A DNA stretch of 64,000 bases from Propionivibrio hellwigii (GTDB lineage Bacteria > Pseudomonadota > Gammaproteobacteria > Burkholderiales > Rhodocyclaceae), in NCBI RefSeq assembly GCF_041770905.1, contig NZ_JBEUWX010000002.1, forward strand, positions 1 to 64,000, read 5' to 3'. Below, piece by piece: positions 44,101 to 53,180 of this stretch. Each line of letters starts with the position of its first letter. The stretch's first letter is position 1. The notes beneath the pieces are model-generated. The model was given only the letters and a program-made list of their open reading frames with translations, was not told the DNA's origin and ran no database searches. A program made the position numbers and the translations under genes.

Positions 44101-44598
44101 TTAGCTTGCGGCGGCGAGTTTGCGGATTTCTTCGTCGAGGAAGTAAAGGCCGCGGCCGTCGATGCCGATGACGTCGATTTTGTCGAGAATGCCTTTGAAC
44201 AGGTGTTCTTCTTCATGCTGTTCGCTGACATACCATTGCAGGAACTGGAAGGTGGAGAAATCTTGCTCGGCAAGCGCGGCGGCTACGAGCGCGTTGATTG
44301 AGCGGGTAACTTCCAGCTCGTGCTCGTAAGTGGCTTTAAAGACTTCGGCAAGATTTTTGTACTGAACCGGCGGGGCTTTCAGCGCGCCGACCAGGGGCAG
44401 GGCGCCGGTTTCCGAAACGTAGCGGAACAGGCGGTGCATGTGTTCCATTTCTTCCGCCGCGTGCTGCTTGAGGAAGGCGGCGCTGCCGCTGAGGCCCTGA
44501 TGATCGCACCAGGCGCTCATTTGCAGGTAAAGGTTGGCGGAATAATGTTCCATATTGATCTGCTGGTTCAGACGTTCGATCATGGTATTGCTGAGCAT
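44101..44598 (-). CDS. ftnA: Bacterial non-haem ferritin
   Basis: Iron-storage four-helix protein forming a 24-subunit shell. ATG 44598 has a good AAGGAG site; the frame runs further upstream but without homology. The 165 residues carry the ferroxidase ligands: Glu-17 (MEHYSANLYLQ), Glu-50/His-53 in HAAEEMEHMHRLF, the ELEV...SINALV helix, and QWYVSEQHEEEHLF. The C-terminus is LDEEIRKLAAAS. There is no haem-ligand methionine pattern as in bacterioferritin. It stands alone with a strong terminator; iron regulation is likely but no Fur box was confirmed. Confidence 0.92.
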   Translation of the reverse strand: MLSNTMIERLNQQINMEHYSANLYLQMSAWCDHQGLSGSAAFLKQHAAEEMEHMHRLFRYVSETGALPLVGALKAPPVQYKNLAEVFKATYEHELEVTRSINALVAAALAEQDFSTFQFLQWYVSEQHEEEHLFKGILDKIDVIGIDGRGLYFLDEEIRKLAAAS

Positions 44599-45086
44599 AA
44601 TGTCTCCTTGTTGAAAGTGAATGAAAATCCGTTGGCGGGCGCTGGAAAGCACGGCAGGGTGGGATTTAAAGAATTTAAAGCCCGGCGATGTTTCCGCTGC
44701 GCCCGTTTCTGGTCGCCTCTGCCTGCTGCTGCCGGTTTTTGACCAATCATCCGGCTTTCGGTTCTCATGGACGCATGCGGCCTGATTCGGCAGGGCTTTA
44801 TCCATGGGAAACGGGTTTTCCGGCGAGATTTGCGGCCTGAACGGGTCTGACCTGGCAGGGCGATGCCTCATTTTTGCGCCTGCCGCGCTGTGGACTGTGA
44901 TGGCGGCAAGGTGAAAAGCTGATAGCATCGTGCCATCCCGGCGGGCAGATACACGACTCGGTGCAATTTTACCGGGAAGATGGGGAATCGGGTGGGGGAG
45001 GGGTGAGTGGGGCGATCTGGGCGATCAGAACAATCGGCGATGAAGCGGCGGAGGCAAAAGAGTATGGAGAATGCGAAGGGGAAAAT
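44599..45086. other. Spacer between divergent ftnA and the kinase gene
   Basis: No gene is supported: the open frames upstream of both genes lack family features. It must hold both promoters, but no strong consensus hexamers were recognised. Confidence 0.5.
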
Positions 45087-45857
45087 GTGCGGCTATTAGG
45101 GATTGATGTCGGCGGCACGGCGATCAAGTCGGCCATCGTCGAAACGGAAACCGGCACGCTGTGCGATGCGCGCCAGCGCGTGGCGACGCCGCAGCCGGCT
45201 ACGCCTGAAGCGCTGGCGGAAGCGCTGATCCGGCAAATTGCCCTGCATGGCTGGCAGGGGGCGGTGGGCATCGGCTTTCCGGCCGCGATCCAGCATGGCG
45301 TGGCGCGCACGGCGGCTAACATCGACGCCGCCTTTATCGATCTGCCGGTGGCCGACTATTTTTCGCAGGCTACCGGATGTCCCTGTTTTGTCGCCAATGA
45401 TGCGGATGCGGCCGGTACGGCGGAAATGCGCTTTGGGGCGGGGCACGGACATGCCGGCAGCGAGGGCGGTGTTGTTCTGATCGTGACCATCGGCACGGGG
45501 CTGGGGACGGCAGTGTTCAGCGGCGGGCGTTTGCTGCCGAATACGGAGCTGGGGCATATTTTTCTCGACAATGGTGCGGAGGCCGAGCGCTACGCTTCCG
45601 AAACCGTGCGGGTGACGCGGGCGCTGGGCTGGCGCTCGTGGGGCGGGCGTCTGAACCGTTATCTGTGCATGATGGAGCGTCTGCTCTGGCCGGATCTCAT
45701 CATCCTCGGCGGCGGCGTCAGCGCCCGTCTGTACAAGTTTGCCCCGATGCTGACGCTGCGTGCGCCGGTGGTTGCCGCGAGTTTTCTCAACAGCGCCGGT
45801 ATCGTCGGCGCGGCGTTGATGGCGGAAACAAACCTGCTGTCGGGCGCAGATGCATAA
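45087..45857 (+). CDS. ppgK: ROK-family kinase, polyphosphate-glucokinase-like
   Basis: Phosphorylates a sugar, probably glucose using polyphosphate or ATP. GTG 45087 is chosen for its AAGGGG site and because it puts the first nucleotide motif at the start (VRLLGIDVGGTAIKSAIVE). Other motifs are CFVANDADAAGTAEM, IVTIGTGLGTAVFSGG and ELGHIFLDN, as in polyphosphate glucokinases of about 250 residues. The ROK zinc cluster (CxCGxxGCxE) is missing, as in that subgroup. An ATP-dependent ligase gene follows 23 bases later. The phosphate donor is not determined by sequence. Confidence 0.82.
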   Translation: MRLLGIDVGGTAIKSAIVETETGTLCDARQRVATPQPATPEALAEALIRQIALHGWQGAVGIGFPAAIQHGVARTAANIDAAFIDLPVADYFSQATGCPCFVANDADAAGTAEMRFGAGHGHAGSEGGVVLIVTIGTGLGTAVFSGGRLLPNTELGHIFLDNGAEAERYASETVRVTRALGWRSWGGRLNRYLCMMERLLWPDLIILGGGVSARLYKFAPMLTLRAPVVAASFLNSAGIVGAALMAETNLLSGADA

Positions 45858-45880
45858 ACCGCTTGCCTTCGCCGGACGCC

Positions 45881-46822
45881 ATGAGCCGCGGGATGTCCAT
45901 GAGTAGAGCGCTGCGCTTTTGCCTGTCGTGGATGGCATGGATAGGCGCGGCGTACGCCTGCCTGGCCGCCGCGCAGGAGGCGCCCGCGCTGATGCTGGCG
46001 GACGTGTTCCAGGAAAACACGGAGATCGAAGGATGGGTGATGAGCGAAAAACTCGACGGCGTGCGCGCGTATTGGGACGGTGCGCGGCTCATCAGTCGCC
46101 AGGGCAATGTGTTCAGGGCGCCGCCGTATTTCACGCATGGTTTTCCGCCGTTCCCGGTCGATGGAGAACTGTTCAGCCGGCGCGGCGAGTTCGAGCGTGT
46201 CGCCGCCATCGTCCGCTCGGGGGAAGACAAAGGCTGGCATTCGCTCAAGCTTCATGTGTTCGATGTCCCGCAGGCGCCGGGCGATCTGCGGCAGCGCCTG
46301 GGAGTGCTGGAAAAATATCTGCAAGAACGGCCGGCGGCGCACATTACCGTCATTCCCCAGTATCCGGTCGGTCATCGGGCGCATCTTCAGGCATTTTTGC
46401 AGGCGGTCGAACAACAGGGCGGCGAGGGCGTTATCGTGCGCGATCCGGCGGCGCCTTACACGGCGGGGCGCAGCCGCCAGATGCTCAAGCTCAAGCGCAC
46501 GCTCGATGACGAGTGCACCGTTGTTGCGCACCATGCCGGCAAGGGCCGGCATCAGGGGCGGCTGGGGGCGCTCTCCTGCCGCAATGCGCGTGGCGTTTTT
46601 CGGATCGGCGCCGGCTTTAGCGATGCCGACCGGGAGAATCCGCCGCCAATCGGCAGCCTCATCACCTATCGCCATCGCGGGTTCACCAAAAACGGAATTC
46701 CGCGCTTTGCCGCATTCTGGCGGGTGAGGGCGGATGCGGCGGCAGGCCATGCCGCCATGCCTGTACCGGCAAGCCAGGCGGAAAACCAGAAAAGACGGCG
46801 GGACGCGGACATGCGGCGCTGA
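45881..46822 (+). CDS. Exported ATP-dependent DNA ligase
   Basis: The catalytic lysine motif SEKLDGVRAYWDG lies near residue 51, with VDGELFSRRG and EGVIVRDP, then QMLKLKRTLDDECTVVAHHA leading into a C-terminal OB domain. This is the short ligase type of Haemophilus, Neisseria and Vibrio. The N-terminus (ALRFCLSWMAWIGAAYACLA, then AAQ) is a signal peptide, so the enzyme probably works in the periplasm, perhaps on incoming DNA. The start is uncertain among ATG 45881, 45893 and 45899. The C-terminal 30 residues are an unusual Ala/Arg-rich tail. Confidence 0.85.
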   Translation: MSRGMSMSRALRFCLSWMAWIGAAYACLAAAQEAPALMLADVFQENTEIEGWVMSEKLDGVRAYWDGARLISRQGNVFRAPPYFTHGFPPFPVDGELFSRRGEFERVAAIVRSGEDKGWHSLKLHVFDVPQAPGDLRQRLGVLEKYLQERPAAHITVIPQYPVGHRAHLQAFLQAVEQQGGEGVIVRDPAAPYTAGRSRQMLKLKRTLDDECTVVAHHAGKGRHQGRLGALSCRNARGVFRIGAGFSDADRENPPPIGSLITYRHRGFTKNGIPRFAAFWRVRADAAAGHAAMPVPASQAENQKRRRDADMRR

Positions 46823-47158
46823 AGCCGTTGAAATGCAACAGACACACTTGACGGTAAAGCCGCCTGACCGGAGGCTACGAAACAGGCGGGATTCAGGTTG
46901 GCGGGGACACACAGCTTGGAGGGCGCACAGATCAGGCGGAGCTCGAATCGCCTTCGCACACACCCGATGACGCATACAGGTCGGAGGGGGTCGCAGATCG
47001 GGTGGCGCTGCGAAATGCTACGGCGACTACGATGACTGCGACCGCGGATCGCTGCTGCTGCCGGCCAGCCTGGTTGGCGCTTTCATCCAGCAAAGGGTGA
47101 CGTATTGCGAAATGTCATGTAGGCGCCGTGGCCGGCTCGCAGGCATTTGCGGCGGGCG
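46823..47158. other. Gene-free spacer between converging genes
   Basis: Lies between the ligase gene and lrgB, which converge. Weak copies of GGCGGGATTCAGGTTGGCGG and GGAGGGCGCACAGATC echo the dispersed repeats; no gene, tRNA or clear terminator is recognised. Confidence 0.5.
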
Positions 47159-47866
47159 CTAGATCAGCAGCGGCAGCAGCAAGGCGGTGAGCATGCCGTT
47201 CATCCCCATGCCGAGCGCCGCGAAAGCCCCCATTTTTTCGCTGACCATGAAAGCGTGCGCGGTGCCGAGCCCGTGTGCGGCGAGGCCGACGGCGAAGCCC
47301 TGCGCCGCGTGGTTGTGGAACTTGAACAGGCGAAACAGCGCGGGGAAGCAGACGGCGCCGGTGATGCCGGTGAGGATGACAAAAATGGCGGTGAGCGAAG
47401 ACAGACCGCCGATTTTTTCGGCGACGCCCATGGCGATCGGCGTTGTTGCCGATTTGGGCGCGAGCGAGCGCACCGTTTCTGTCGAGGCGCCCAGCCAGCG
47501 GGCGATGGCCATGGCCGAGAAGGCGGCCGCGATGCAGCCGACGAACAGGCCGACAATCAGCGGCAGCGCCATGCGCTTGAGGTTTTTCCATTGTGTGAAC
47601 AGCGGCACGGCCAGGGCGACGGTGGAGGGGCCGAGCAGAAAGTGGATCATCTGCGCGCCGGCAAAATATTCCGCATAGGGCATGCCGCTTAGCCAAAGCA
47701 CGACGCAGATGAGGGCGATGGCGATCAGTACCGGATTCGCCCAGTGCAGGCCGCCGCTGCGCCGGAAGCACCAGAGGCCGGCCTGGTAGGCGAGCAGGGT
47801 GAGCGTGAGGCCGGTCAGCGGCGAGCCGGCCATGTAGGAGGAAAGTTCGTTCAGGGTGGCGCTCAT
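47159..47866 (-). CDS. lrgB: LrgB/CidB-family membrane protein
   Basis: The 235-residue protein has about seven membrane helices and the LrgB signatures FLLGPSTVALAVPLFTQWKN, LAPKSATTPIAMGVAEKIGG and GLAAHGLGTAHAFMVSEKMG. The family works with LrgA in holin-like control of murein hydrolases and in export of small metabolites (PlsE-type glycolate/lactate transport); which applies here is open. Its start overlaps the lrgA stop by four bases (ATGA). Confidence 0.92.
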   Translation of the reverse strand: MSATLNELSSYMAGSPLTGLTLTLLAYQAGLWCFRRSGGLHWANPVLIAIALICVVLWLSGMPYAEYFAGAQMIHFLLGPSTVALAVPLFTQWKNLKRMALPLIVGLFVGCIAAAFSAMAIARWLGASTETVRSLAPKSATTPIAMGVAEKIGGLSSLTAIFVILTGITGAVCFPALFRLFKFHNHAAQGFAVGLAAHGLGTAHAFMVSEKMGAFAALGMGMNGMLTALLLPLLI

Positions 47867-48228
47867 GACGGCTCTCCCGAACGCTCTTGCGATGTCCAGC
47901 GCCGCATCAGGTTAATGACCAGCACGGTGACGACCAGCCCGATCAGGGTGCTGACCAGCACGGCGATAGCAATCGGCAGCCATTCGTGGGCGAGGCGCTG
48001 CCAGTGCAGCATGACGCCGGCGCCGGCCGGCACGAACAGCAGCGAGAGGTGTTGCAGAAAACTGCCGGTGCCGTGACGCAGCTCCTGGCTAACCGTGCCG
48101 CGCACGAGCAGAACGAGGAAAAGCAGCGTCATACCGATGACGGGGCCGGGAAATGGCCAGCCGAAGGCGCGTACCAGCAGTTCGCCGACAAGCTGGAATA
48201 GCAGAAGAAGGGTAAAGGTGTTGATCAT
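47863..48228 (-). CDS. lrgA: LrgA/CidA-family holin-like protein
   Basis: A small protein with four membrane helices (LLLLFQLVGELLVRAFGW, GPVIGMTLLFLVLLV, FVPAGAGVMLHWQRL, AIAVLVSTLIGLVVTVLVI). FPGPVIGM and SLLFVPAGAGVM are LrgA landmarks. ATG 48228 gives 121 residues, close to the family norm; a longer frame from 48279 adds 17 hydrophobic residues, and neither start has a clear ribosome site. It is the first gene of an lrgAB pair. Confidence 0.88.
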   Translation of the reverse strand: MINTFTLLLLFQLVGELLVRAFGWPFPGPVIGMTLLFLVLLVRGTVSQELRHGTGSFLQHLSLLFVPAGAGVMLHWQRLAHEWLPIAIAVLVSTLIGLVVTVLVINLMRRWTSQERSGEPS

Positions 48229-48396
48229 AGGAATGACAAGCGTAATTGCGGTAATGAAGGAGGAAAAGAAAATGAGCATTCGGGATAATGACGGAGCGAG
48301 AAACTAAATGGCGTCCGGAAAACGGGTTGCCGGCTGTTCCGAATTGCCCGGTGTCCGGTCAGCGGCCGGTTTCTGCCACTTTTTCCATGCCGACGC

Positions 48397-49200
48397 CTAT
48401 CCGCTGGGGCGCGGGATTTTTCCGCTCTCCATGAGCTGCGCCAGCGCCACGGCAATGCCATCGCGGTCGAGTGCGGGCGCGACGTAATCGGCGATGGCCT
48501 GGAGATCGGGGTGGCCGTTACCCATGGCCACGCTCAGCCCGACGCCTTGCAACATCTGCATATCGTTGAGTCCGTCGCCAAAGGCAACCGCCTGCTCGGG
48601 AGGAAACCCCGTCTGCTCTAATACCCACTGACAGCCCGTCCATTTATTGACGCCGCGCGGCATGATGTCGATGGCCGTCCGGTGCCAGCGCACCAGGTCG
48701 AAAGCGGGGAAGCGGGCGAGGATGGTTTCGGCAGTCTGCGGGTCAAGACGTTCGTCGTAAAACAGCCAGGCCTGGTGTACCGGCTGCCGGAGGTAGGCCG
48801 GATCGTCGGTCTGATAAGGCGTTCGCGTCGCGGCCAAGGGTTCCAGGGTGCACGGCACGGCTTCGCTGAGATAGCCGAGGCCGTCGAGATTGACGCCAAA
48901 GGGATAGCCCTGCGCGCGCGCCCATTCAAATAAGGCGATGAGCGAAGCATGCGACAGAGGAATGGACAGCTTTTCCTGGCCGTCTTTCAGGATGCGCGCG
49001 CCATTCTGGGTGATGAGGTAATCGGGCTGCACCTGATCGGAGAATTGCCGCGCCTGGGCGTGACTGCGCCCTGTGGCGACGACGATCGTGTGCCCGTCAC
49101 GCCGCAGTGCGGCGATCGCTTTAAGCGCCGATGCGGGAATGGTGAAGCTGTGGTGGTCGAGCAGCGTATGGTCGATGTCGAAAAAGAAGATGCGTTTCAT
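48397..49200 (-). CDS. HAD-superfamily phosphatase (Cof type)
   Basis: The 267-residue protein opens MKRIFFFDIDHTLLDHHSFT, with the nucleophile Asp-8 and acid/base Asp-10. Motif II is IVVATGRSHAQ, the motif III lysine lies in PRGVNKWTGCQW, and motif IV is VAFGDGLNDMQMLQGVGLS. The large type-IIB cap lies between. Such enzymes dephosphorylate sugar phosphates, FMN or pyridoxal phosphate; the substrate cannot be read from sequence. It is followed by lrgAB on the same strand and lies 39 bases from prfC, possibly in one operon. Confidence 0.9.
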   Translation of the reverse strand: MKRIFFFDIDHTLLDHHSFTIPASALKAIAALRRDGHTIVVATGRSHAQARQFSDQVQPDYLITQNGARILKDGQEKLSIPLSHASLIALFEWARAQGYPFGVNLDGLGYLSEAVPCTLEPLAATRTPYQTDDPAYLRQPVHQAWLFYDERLDPQTAETILARFPAFDLVRWHRTAIDIMPRGVNKWTGCQWVLEQTGFPPEQAVAFGDGLNDMQMLQGVGLSVAMGNGHPDLQAIADYVAPALDRDGIAVALAQLMESGKIPRPSG

Positions 49201-49239
49201 GAAGTGGGGTTTGTGCAGCAGCGTACAGCGTGATGCCGG

Positions 49240-50898
49240 TCAGCTCATTTTCTGGCCGTGTTCGCGCGAATCGTGAAAACCGACTTGCGCCCATTTTTCG
49301 CGCGTTACATCCAGGTTGTAGCGCGTGCTGGCAAGATAGACGAGATTGCCGTCGACGTCGGTAGCCATGCGATGCTGCTGTTCGCGCTCGAAGTTCCGTC
49401 GTGTCGCTTCGTCAGGAAAGGTCAGCCAGCGTGCCGTATGAATGTCGGCAGGCTCGAAGATGGCGTCGACCTTGTATTCGGTTTGCAGGCGCTGGGCGAC
49501 GACTTCAAATTGCAGCACGCCGACTGCGCCCAGCAGGAGCGCGCCTGTCGCCAGATTCTCGAACACCTGGATGGCGCCCTCTTCGCCCAATTCCCGCAAG
49601 CCTTTTTGCAGCTGTTTGTTTTTGATCGGATCGCGCAGGCGCGCCATACGGAAAAGTTCTGGCGAAAAATACGGGATGCCCTTGAAGGCCAGCGTTTCGC
49701 CTTCTGTCAGGGTGTCGCCGATATGCAGTTGTCCGTGGTTGTAGATACCGATGATGTCGCCGGCGACGGCATCTTCCATCAGAACCCGTTCATTGGCCAT
49801 GAAGGTCAGGGCATTGGACAGCTTCATTTCCCGTTCGGCGCGCACGTGCCGTACTTTCATGCTGGCGGTGTAGCGGCCCGAACAGACGCGGAAAAAAGCG
49901 ATGCGGTCGCGGTGTTTCGGGTCCATATTCGCCTGAATTTTGAAGACAAAGCCGGTGAACGGCGCTTCGGCGGGCTGCACCATGCGGCTGCCGGCATCGC
50001 GCGCCTGCGGCGGCGGCGCCCAGTCGAGCAGCGCCTGGAGGATTTCCTGCACGCCAAAATTATTGATGCCGGAGCCGAAAAATACCGGCGTCTGCCGGCC
50101 AGCAAGAAAATCGTCGAGGCTGAACGGGTTGCTAGCGCTGCGGATAAGGTCGACATCTTCGCGCAGCCGGGTAACTTCGAGTGGAAAATCGCGGTCGAGC
50201 AGCGGGTTGTCGATGCCGTCGATTTTTTCTGCCGTCGTGCGCCGTTCCTCACCCGGCATAAAACGCAGCAGACTGTCATCGTGCAGGTGATAAACGCCGC
50301 GGAAGGTCTTGCCCATGCCGATCGGCCAGGTCACCGGCGCGCATTCGATGGACAGTACGTTTTCGATTTCTTCGAGCAGCTCGAAAGGTTCGCGCACTTC
50401 GCGGTCGAGCTTGTTGATGAAGGTGATGATCGGGGTGTTGCGCATGCGGCAAACGTTGAGCAGTTTGATCGTCTGCGCTTCGACGCCTTTGGCCGCGTCG
50501 ATAACCATGATGGCAGCGTCGACGGCGGTGAGCACGCGGTAGGTGTCTTCCGAAAAGTCCTCGTGCCCAGGGGTATCGAGCAGGTTGATCGTGTGGTTTT
50601 TGTATTCAAACTGCATGACCGAGCTGGTGACGGAAATGCCGCGCTGCTTTTCCACTTCCATCCAGTCCGAGGTGGCGTGACGCGCGCTTTTGCGGCTTTT
50701 GACCGTACCGGCAAGCTGAATGGCGCCGCCGAAAAGCAGGAGTTTCTCGGTCAGTGTCGTTTTGCCGGCGTCAGGGTGGGAGATGATGGCAAATGTGCGG
50801 CGTTTCTGGACGTCGTTGAGAATATCGGGCGGAAAGGGCGTGGCGGTGGGCGAGGAACAGGTGCTGGAGGCGTTGGAATTTGATGCGTCGGAAGTCAT
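49240..50898 (-). CDS. prfC: Peptide chain release factor 3
   Basis: GTPase that recycles RF1/RF2 from the ribosome. G1 is SHPDAGKTT at about residues 40-48, the switch is QRGISVTSSVMQFEY, G3 is LLDTPGHEDFSEDTYR and G4 is ITFINKLDRE. The RF3-specific C-terminal domains follow (LRELGEEGAIQVFENLATGA, LLGAVGVLQFEVVAQRLQTE). The 552 residues include a Ser/Thr-rich N-terminal extension of about 20 residues before PPDILNDVQKRRTFAIISH; an internal start is possible but no better one was seen. Confidence 0.96.
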   Translation of the reverse strand: MTSDASNSNASSTCSSPTATPFPPDILNDVQKRRTFAIISHPDAGKTTLTEKLLLFGGAIQLAGTVKSRKSARHATSDWMEVEKQRGISVTSSVMQFEYKNHTINLLDTPGHEDFSEDTYRVLTAVDAAIMVIDAAKGVEAQTIKLLNVCRMRNTPIITFINKLDREVREPFELLEEIENVLSIECAPVTWPIGMGKTFRGVYHLHDDSLLRFMPGEERRTTAEKIDGIDNPLLDRDFPLEVTRLREDVDLIRSASNPFSLDDFLAGRQTPVFFGSGINNFGVQEILQALLDWAPPPQARDAGSRMVQPAEAPFTGFVFKIQANMDPKHRDRIAFFRVCSGRYTASMKVRHVRAEREMKLSNALTFMANERVLMEDAVAGDIIGIYNHGQLHIGDTLTEGETLAFKGIPYFSPELFRMARLRDPIKNKQLQKGLRELGEEGAIQVFENLATGALLLGAVGVLQFEVVAQRLQTEYKVDAIFEPADIHTARWLTFPDEATRRNFEREQQHRMATDVDGNLVYLASTRYNLDVTREKWAQVGFHDSREHGQKMS

Positions 50899-51201
50899 GG
50901 TGGAAATCGTAGGAAAGCCGTTACGGGCGGCGGAGGGTATGCGCGCACGGGAAGCACAAAAAATGCAAAGGGCGGAGTATACCGGAGGCGGTCTGGAAAA
51001 ACCGCTTTAACAGGCCTTGTTGGCCTTGTTGCGTAGAGTAGCCGTGGCGCGGAATGATACTAAGAATGCCGGAAAGCCCAAGGAAGTCAGATCGCACGCG
51101 ACGCAGGCCTGCCCACATGGCTACTGGGGCGTTGGAAATACGCTAACATAAACGGGATTTTTATGAGCGGCAGCGCTCTCAAGACGGACAGGAGATAGAT
51201 C
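50899..51201. other. Spacer between divergent prfC and mgsA
   Basis: About 300 bases with no gene. It probably holds promoters of both genes; an AGGAG site lies just before mgsA. No consensus promoter stands out. Confidence 0.5.
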
Positions 51202-51690
51202 ATGCCTGAAACTCACGGTACGAAAATTCCGCATCGCAAGCGAATTGCCCTGGTGGCGCACGATAACAAGAAGCAGGACCTGGTGGAATGGGCGCGTTTT
51301 AACCGCGGCTCACTGTTGATGCATGACCTCTGTGCGACGGGTACGACGGGCACACTGATTGAGCAAGAACTCGGCACGCAAATCCAAAAGCTCCAGAGCG
51401 GCCCGCTCGGCGGTGATCAGCAGATCGGCGCCATGATCGCAGAGGGACTCATCGACTTCGTTATTTTTTTCTGGGACCCGCTCGAACCGCAGCCGCATGA
51501 CCCGGATGTCAAGGCGCTGCTGCGCCTGGCCGTCGTCTGGAACGTGCCGGTGGCCTGCAACCGCGCCACGGCGGACTTTTTGATTTCATCGCCGCTGATG
51601 TTCTCGGAATATCAGCGGGAAATGCCGGATTTTTCCGCTTACACCCAGCGTTATGAAATCGAAAGCAGCGTGGGCGCCGATTCGGAATGA
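51202..51690 (+). CDS. mgsA: Methylglyoxal synthase
   Basis: Converts dihydroxyacetone phosphate to methylglyoxal and phosphate, a glycolytic overflow bypass. The 162-residue protein has RIALVAHDNKKQDLVEW at the start, LCATGTTGTLI, the catalytic-site motif GPLGGDQQIGAMI with Asp-72, FFWDPLEPQPHDPDVKALLR and VPVACNRATADFLISS. Family length is about 150. An AGGAG site precedes ATG 51202. It faces away from prfC and is followed, 161 bases on, by a stress-protein gene with its own ribosome site. Confidence 0.96.
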   Translation: MPETHGTKIPHRKRIALVAHDNKKQDLVEWARFNRGSLLMHDLCATGTTGTLIEQELGTQIQKLQSGPLGGDQQIGAMIAEGLIDFVIFFWDPLEPQPHDPDVKALLRLAVVWNVPVACNRATADFLISSPLMFSEYQREMPDFSAYTQRYEIESSVGADSE

Positions 51691-51851
51691 GTCCGGCACG
51701 GCCGGCCAGCCGTCGATGGCTCGGATATGGAGAAGATTGCTTGCGCCTGCGCAGACCTGATCTATACTGAAAATGCGCCGGTCGCCGGCGTGGTTGCACA
51801 GCGTGGAACGTTGCGCAAGCAGAGGGAAAATACAGGAAAAGGAGGAACGCG

Positions 51852-52298
51852 ATGTTCAAGCATATTCTGGTACCGACTGATGGCTCTGAATTCTCCGAAC
51901 GCGCGGTACGGCGGGCGGTTGCCTTCGCCAAGGAAATCGGCGCTGAAATTACCGCGTTTTACGCCAAGCAGGATTTTTCGGCGATGGGGTACTACGGAGA
52001 GGGATTTCTGGCCGTGGCCAAGATGGATGAAAGCGAGGATTCTTATACGGAAGCCTATGCCAGAAAAGTGCTTGGTTTTGTCGAAAATCTTTGCCAGGAA
52101 GCAGGCGTTAAGTGCCAAACGGTTAGTATTACCAGCGCCATGGTTTATGAAGGCATTATCGATGCGGCGACGAAGGGTAACTGCGATCTGATTTTCATGG
52201 CTTCACATGGACGTAGCGGCATCAAGGCGCTGCTGCTGGGCAGCGAAACCAGCAAGGTGCTGACTTACTCGAAAATCCCGGTGCTGGTTTATCGTTAA
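51852..52298 (+). CDS. Universal stress protein (UspA family)
   Basis: The 148-residue protein opens MFKHILVPTDGSEFSERAVR, typical of UspA domains. It has the ATP-binding signature SHGRSGIKALLLGSETSKVL (G-2x-G-9x-GS) before KIPVLVYR. A GGAGG site lies upstream. It is a single-domain cytoplasmic protein with no membrane part. A strong terminator follows at 52334, so it ends its transcript. The stress to which it responds is unknown. Confidence 0.92.
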   Translation: MFKHILVPTDGSEFSERAVRRAVAFAKEIGAEITAFYAKQDFSAMGYYGEGFLAVAKMDESEDSYTEAYARKVLGFVENLCQEAGVKCQTVSITSAMVYEGIIDAATKGNCDLIFMASHGRSGIKALLLGSETSKVLTYSKIPVLVYR

Positions 52299-52333
52299 GC
52301 AGTCGAGACGACCAGACCTGGAGTGTGTCGCGC

Positions 52334-52372
52334 AACCGGGCAGTACGGATTTCGTACTGCCCGGTTTTTATT
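52334..52372 (+). terminator. Rho-independent terminator after usp gene
   Basis: AACCGGGCAGTACG pairs perfectly with CGTACTGCCCGGTT around GATTT, followed by TTTATT. It also lies just past the murI stop and could work for the opposite strand. Confidence 0.9.
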
Positions 52373-52394
52373 GCCAGCGTTCAGTTCAGATAGC

Positions 52395-53180
52395 TCAGAT
52401 GTCTATTTGTGCCGCGGCCTCTTGCAGACGCGGCAACAGCTGCGCCAGCCCCAGTGCGGGTAACGCGGCCTGCAGGCGTTCCGGGTGCGCCGTCGCCTGC
52501 AGAATCAGCCGTCCCTGACTATTTTCAGCCGTGCTCGCCAATCGTCGGCACTGGCGGGCGACTGCCTCGGCTACATCGACGAGCTGTGCGCGTCCTGCGA
52601 CAAGAGGGGTAAGCGCCGGAGCCAGAAACGTGTAGTGCGTACAGCCGAGAACGATGCGGTCCGCGCCGGCTTCCAGCGTTTGCGCCAAGTGATGATGTGC
52701 GGATTCAGTAAATCCGGGGTCGTCAAGTTGCAGGGACTCGACCCGGTTTGCCCAGCCGGGGCAGGCGATGACATCGACGCAAACGTTTCCGGCGTATCGT
52801 TGAATCAGACTGGATAGACGCATACTGCGCGCCGTCGATTCCGTGGCCAGCACAGCGATGCGCCCGCTGCGCGTTGAATGGGCGGCCGGTTTAATGCCCG
52901 GCTCAATGCCGACTACGGGAATGTTCGGCAGGGCGCTGCGTAACATCGTGACGGCCGCTGCGGTGGCCGTGTTGCAGGCGACGACGATCAGCGAACAGCC
53001 TTGGTCGGCGAGATAGCGGCCAATTTTCAGGACGCGCGCGCGAATGAAGGCTTCATCTTTGTTGCCGTAGGGCACGTATGCGGTGTCGGCCAGGTAGCGC
53101 ATATCAGCGGCCGGCAAAGCCTTTGCAATGGCCGCCAGTACTGAAAGCCCGCCCAAGCCGCTGTCAAAGATGCCGATCAT
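52395..53180 (-). CDS. murI: Glutamate racemase
   Basis: Makes D-glutamate for peptidoglycan. The 261-residue protein opens MIGIFDSGLGGLSVLAAIAK. The two catalytic cysteines are Cys-69 in VVACNTATAAA and Cys-180 in VLGCTHYTFL. YLADTAYVPYGNKDE and VVGIEPGIKPA are also family marks. It has normal length and stands alone between a terminator and a repeat-bearing spacer. Confidence 0.96.
   Translation of the reverse strand: MIGIFDSGLGGLSVLAAIAKALPAADMRYLADTAYVPYGNKDEAFIRARVLKIGRYLADQGCSLIVVACNTATAAAVTMLRSALPNIPVVGIEPGIKPAAHSTRSGRIAVLATESTARSMRLSSLIQRYAGNVCVDVIACPGWANRVESLQLDDPGFTESAHHHLAQTLEAGADRIVLGCTHYTFLAPALTPLVAGRAQLVDVAEAVARQCRRLASTAENSQGRLILQATAHPERLQAALPALGLAQLLPRLQEAAAQIDI

Noticed and set aside
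44599..44928. N-terminal extension of ferritin
   Set aside because: A strong AAGGAG site and perfect ferritin start lie at 44,598; the extension has no matching features.
49258..50883. 541-codon plus-strand frame opposite prfC
   Set aside because: The minus strand encodes a complete, motif-perfect RF3; the opposite frame is a GC-rich shadow.
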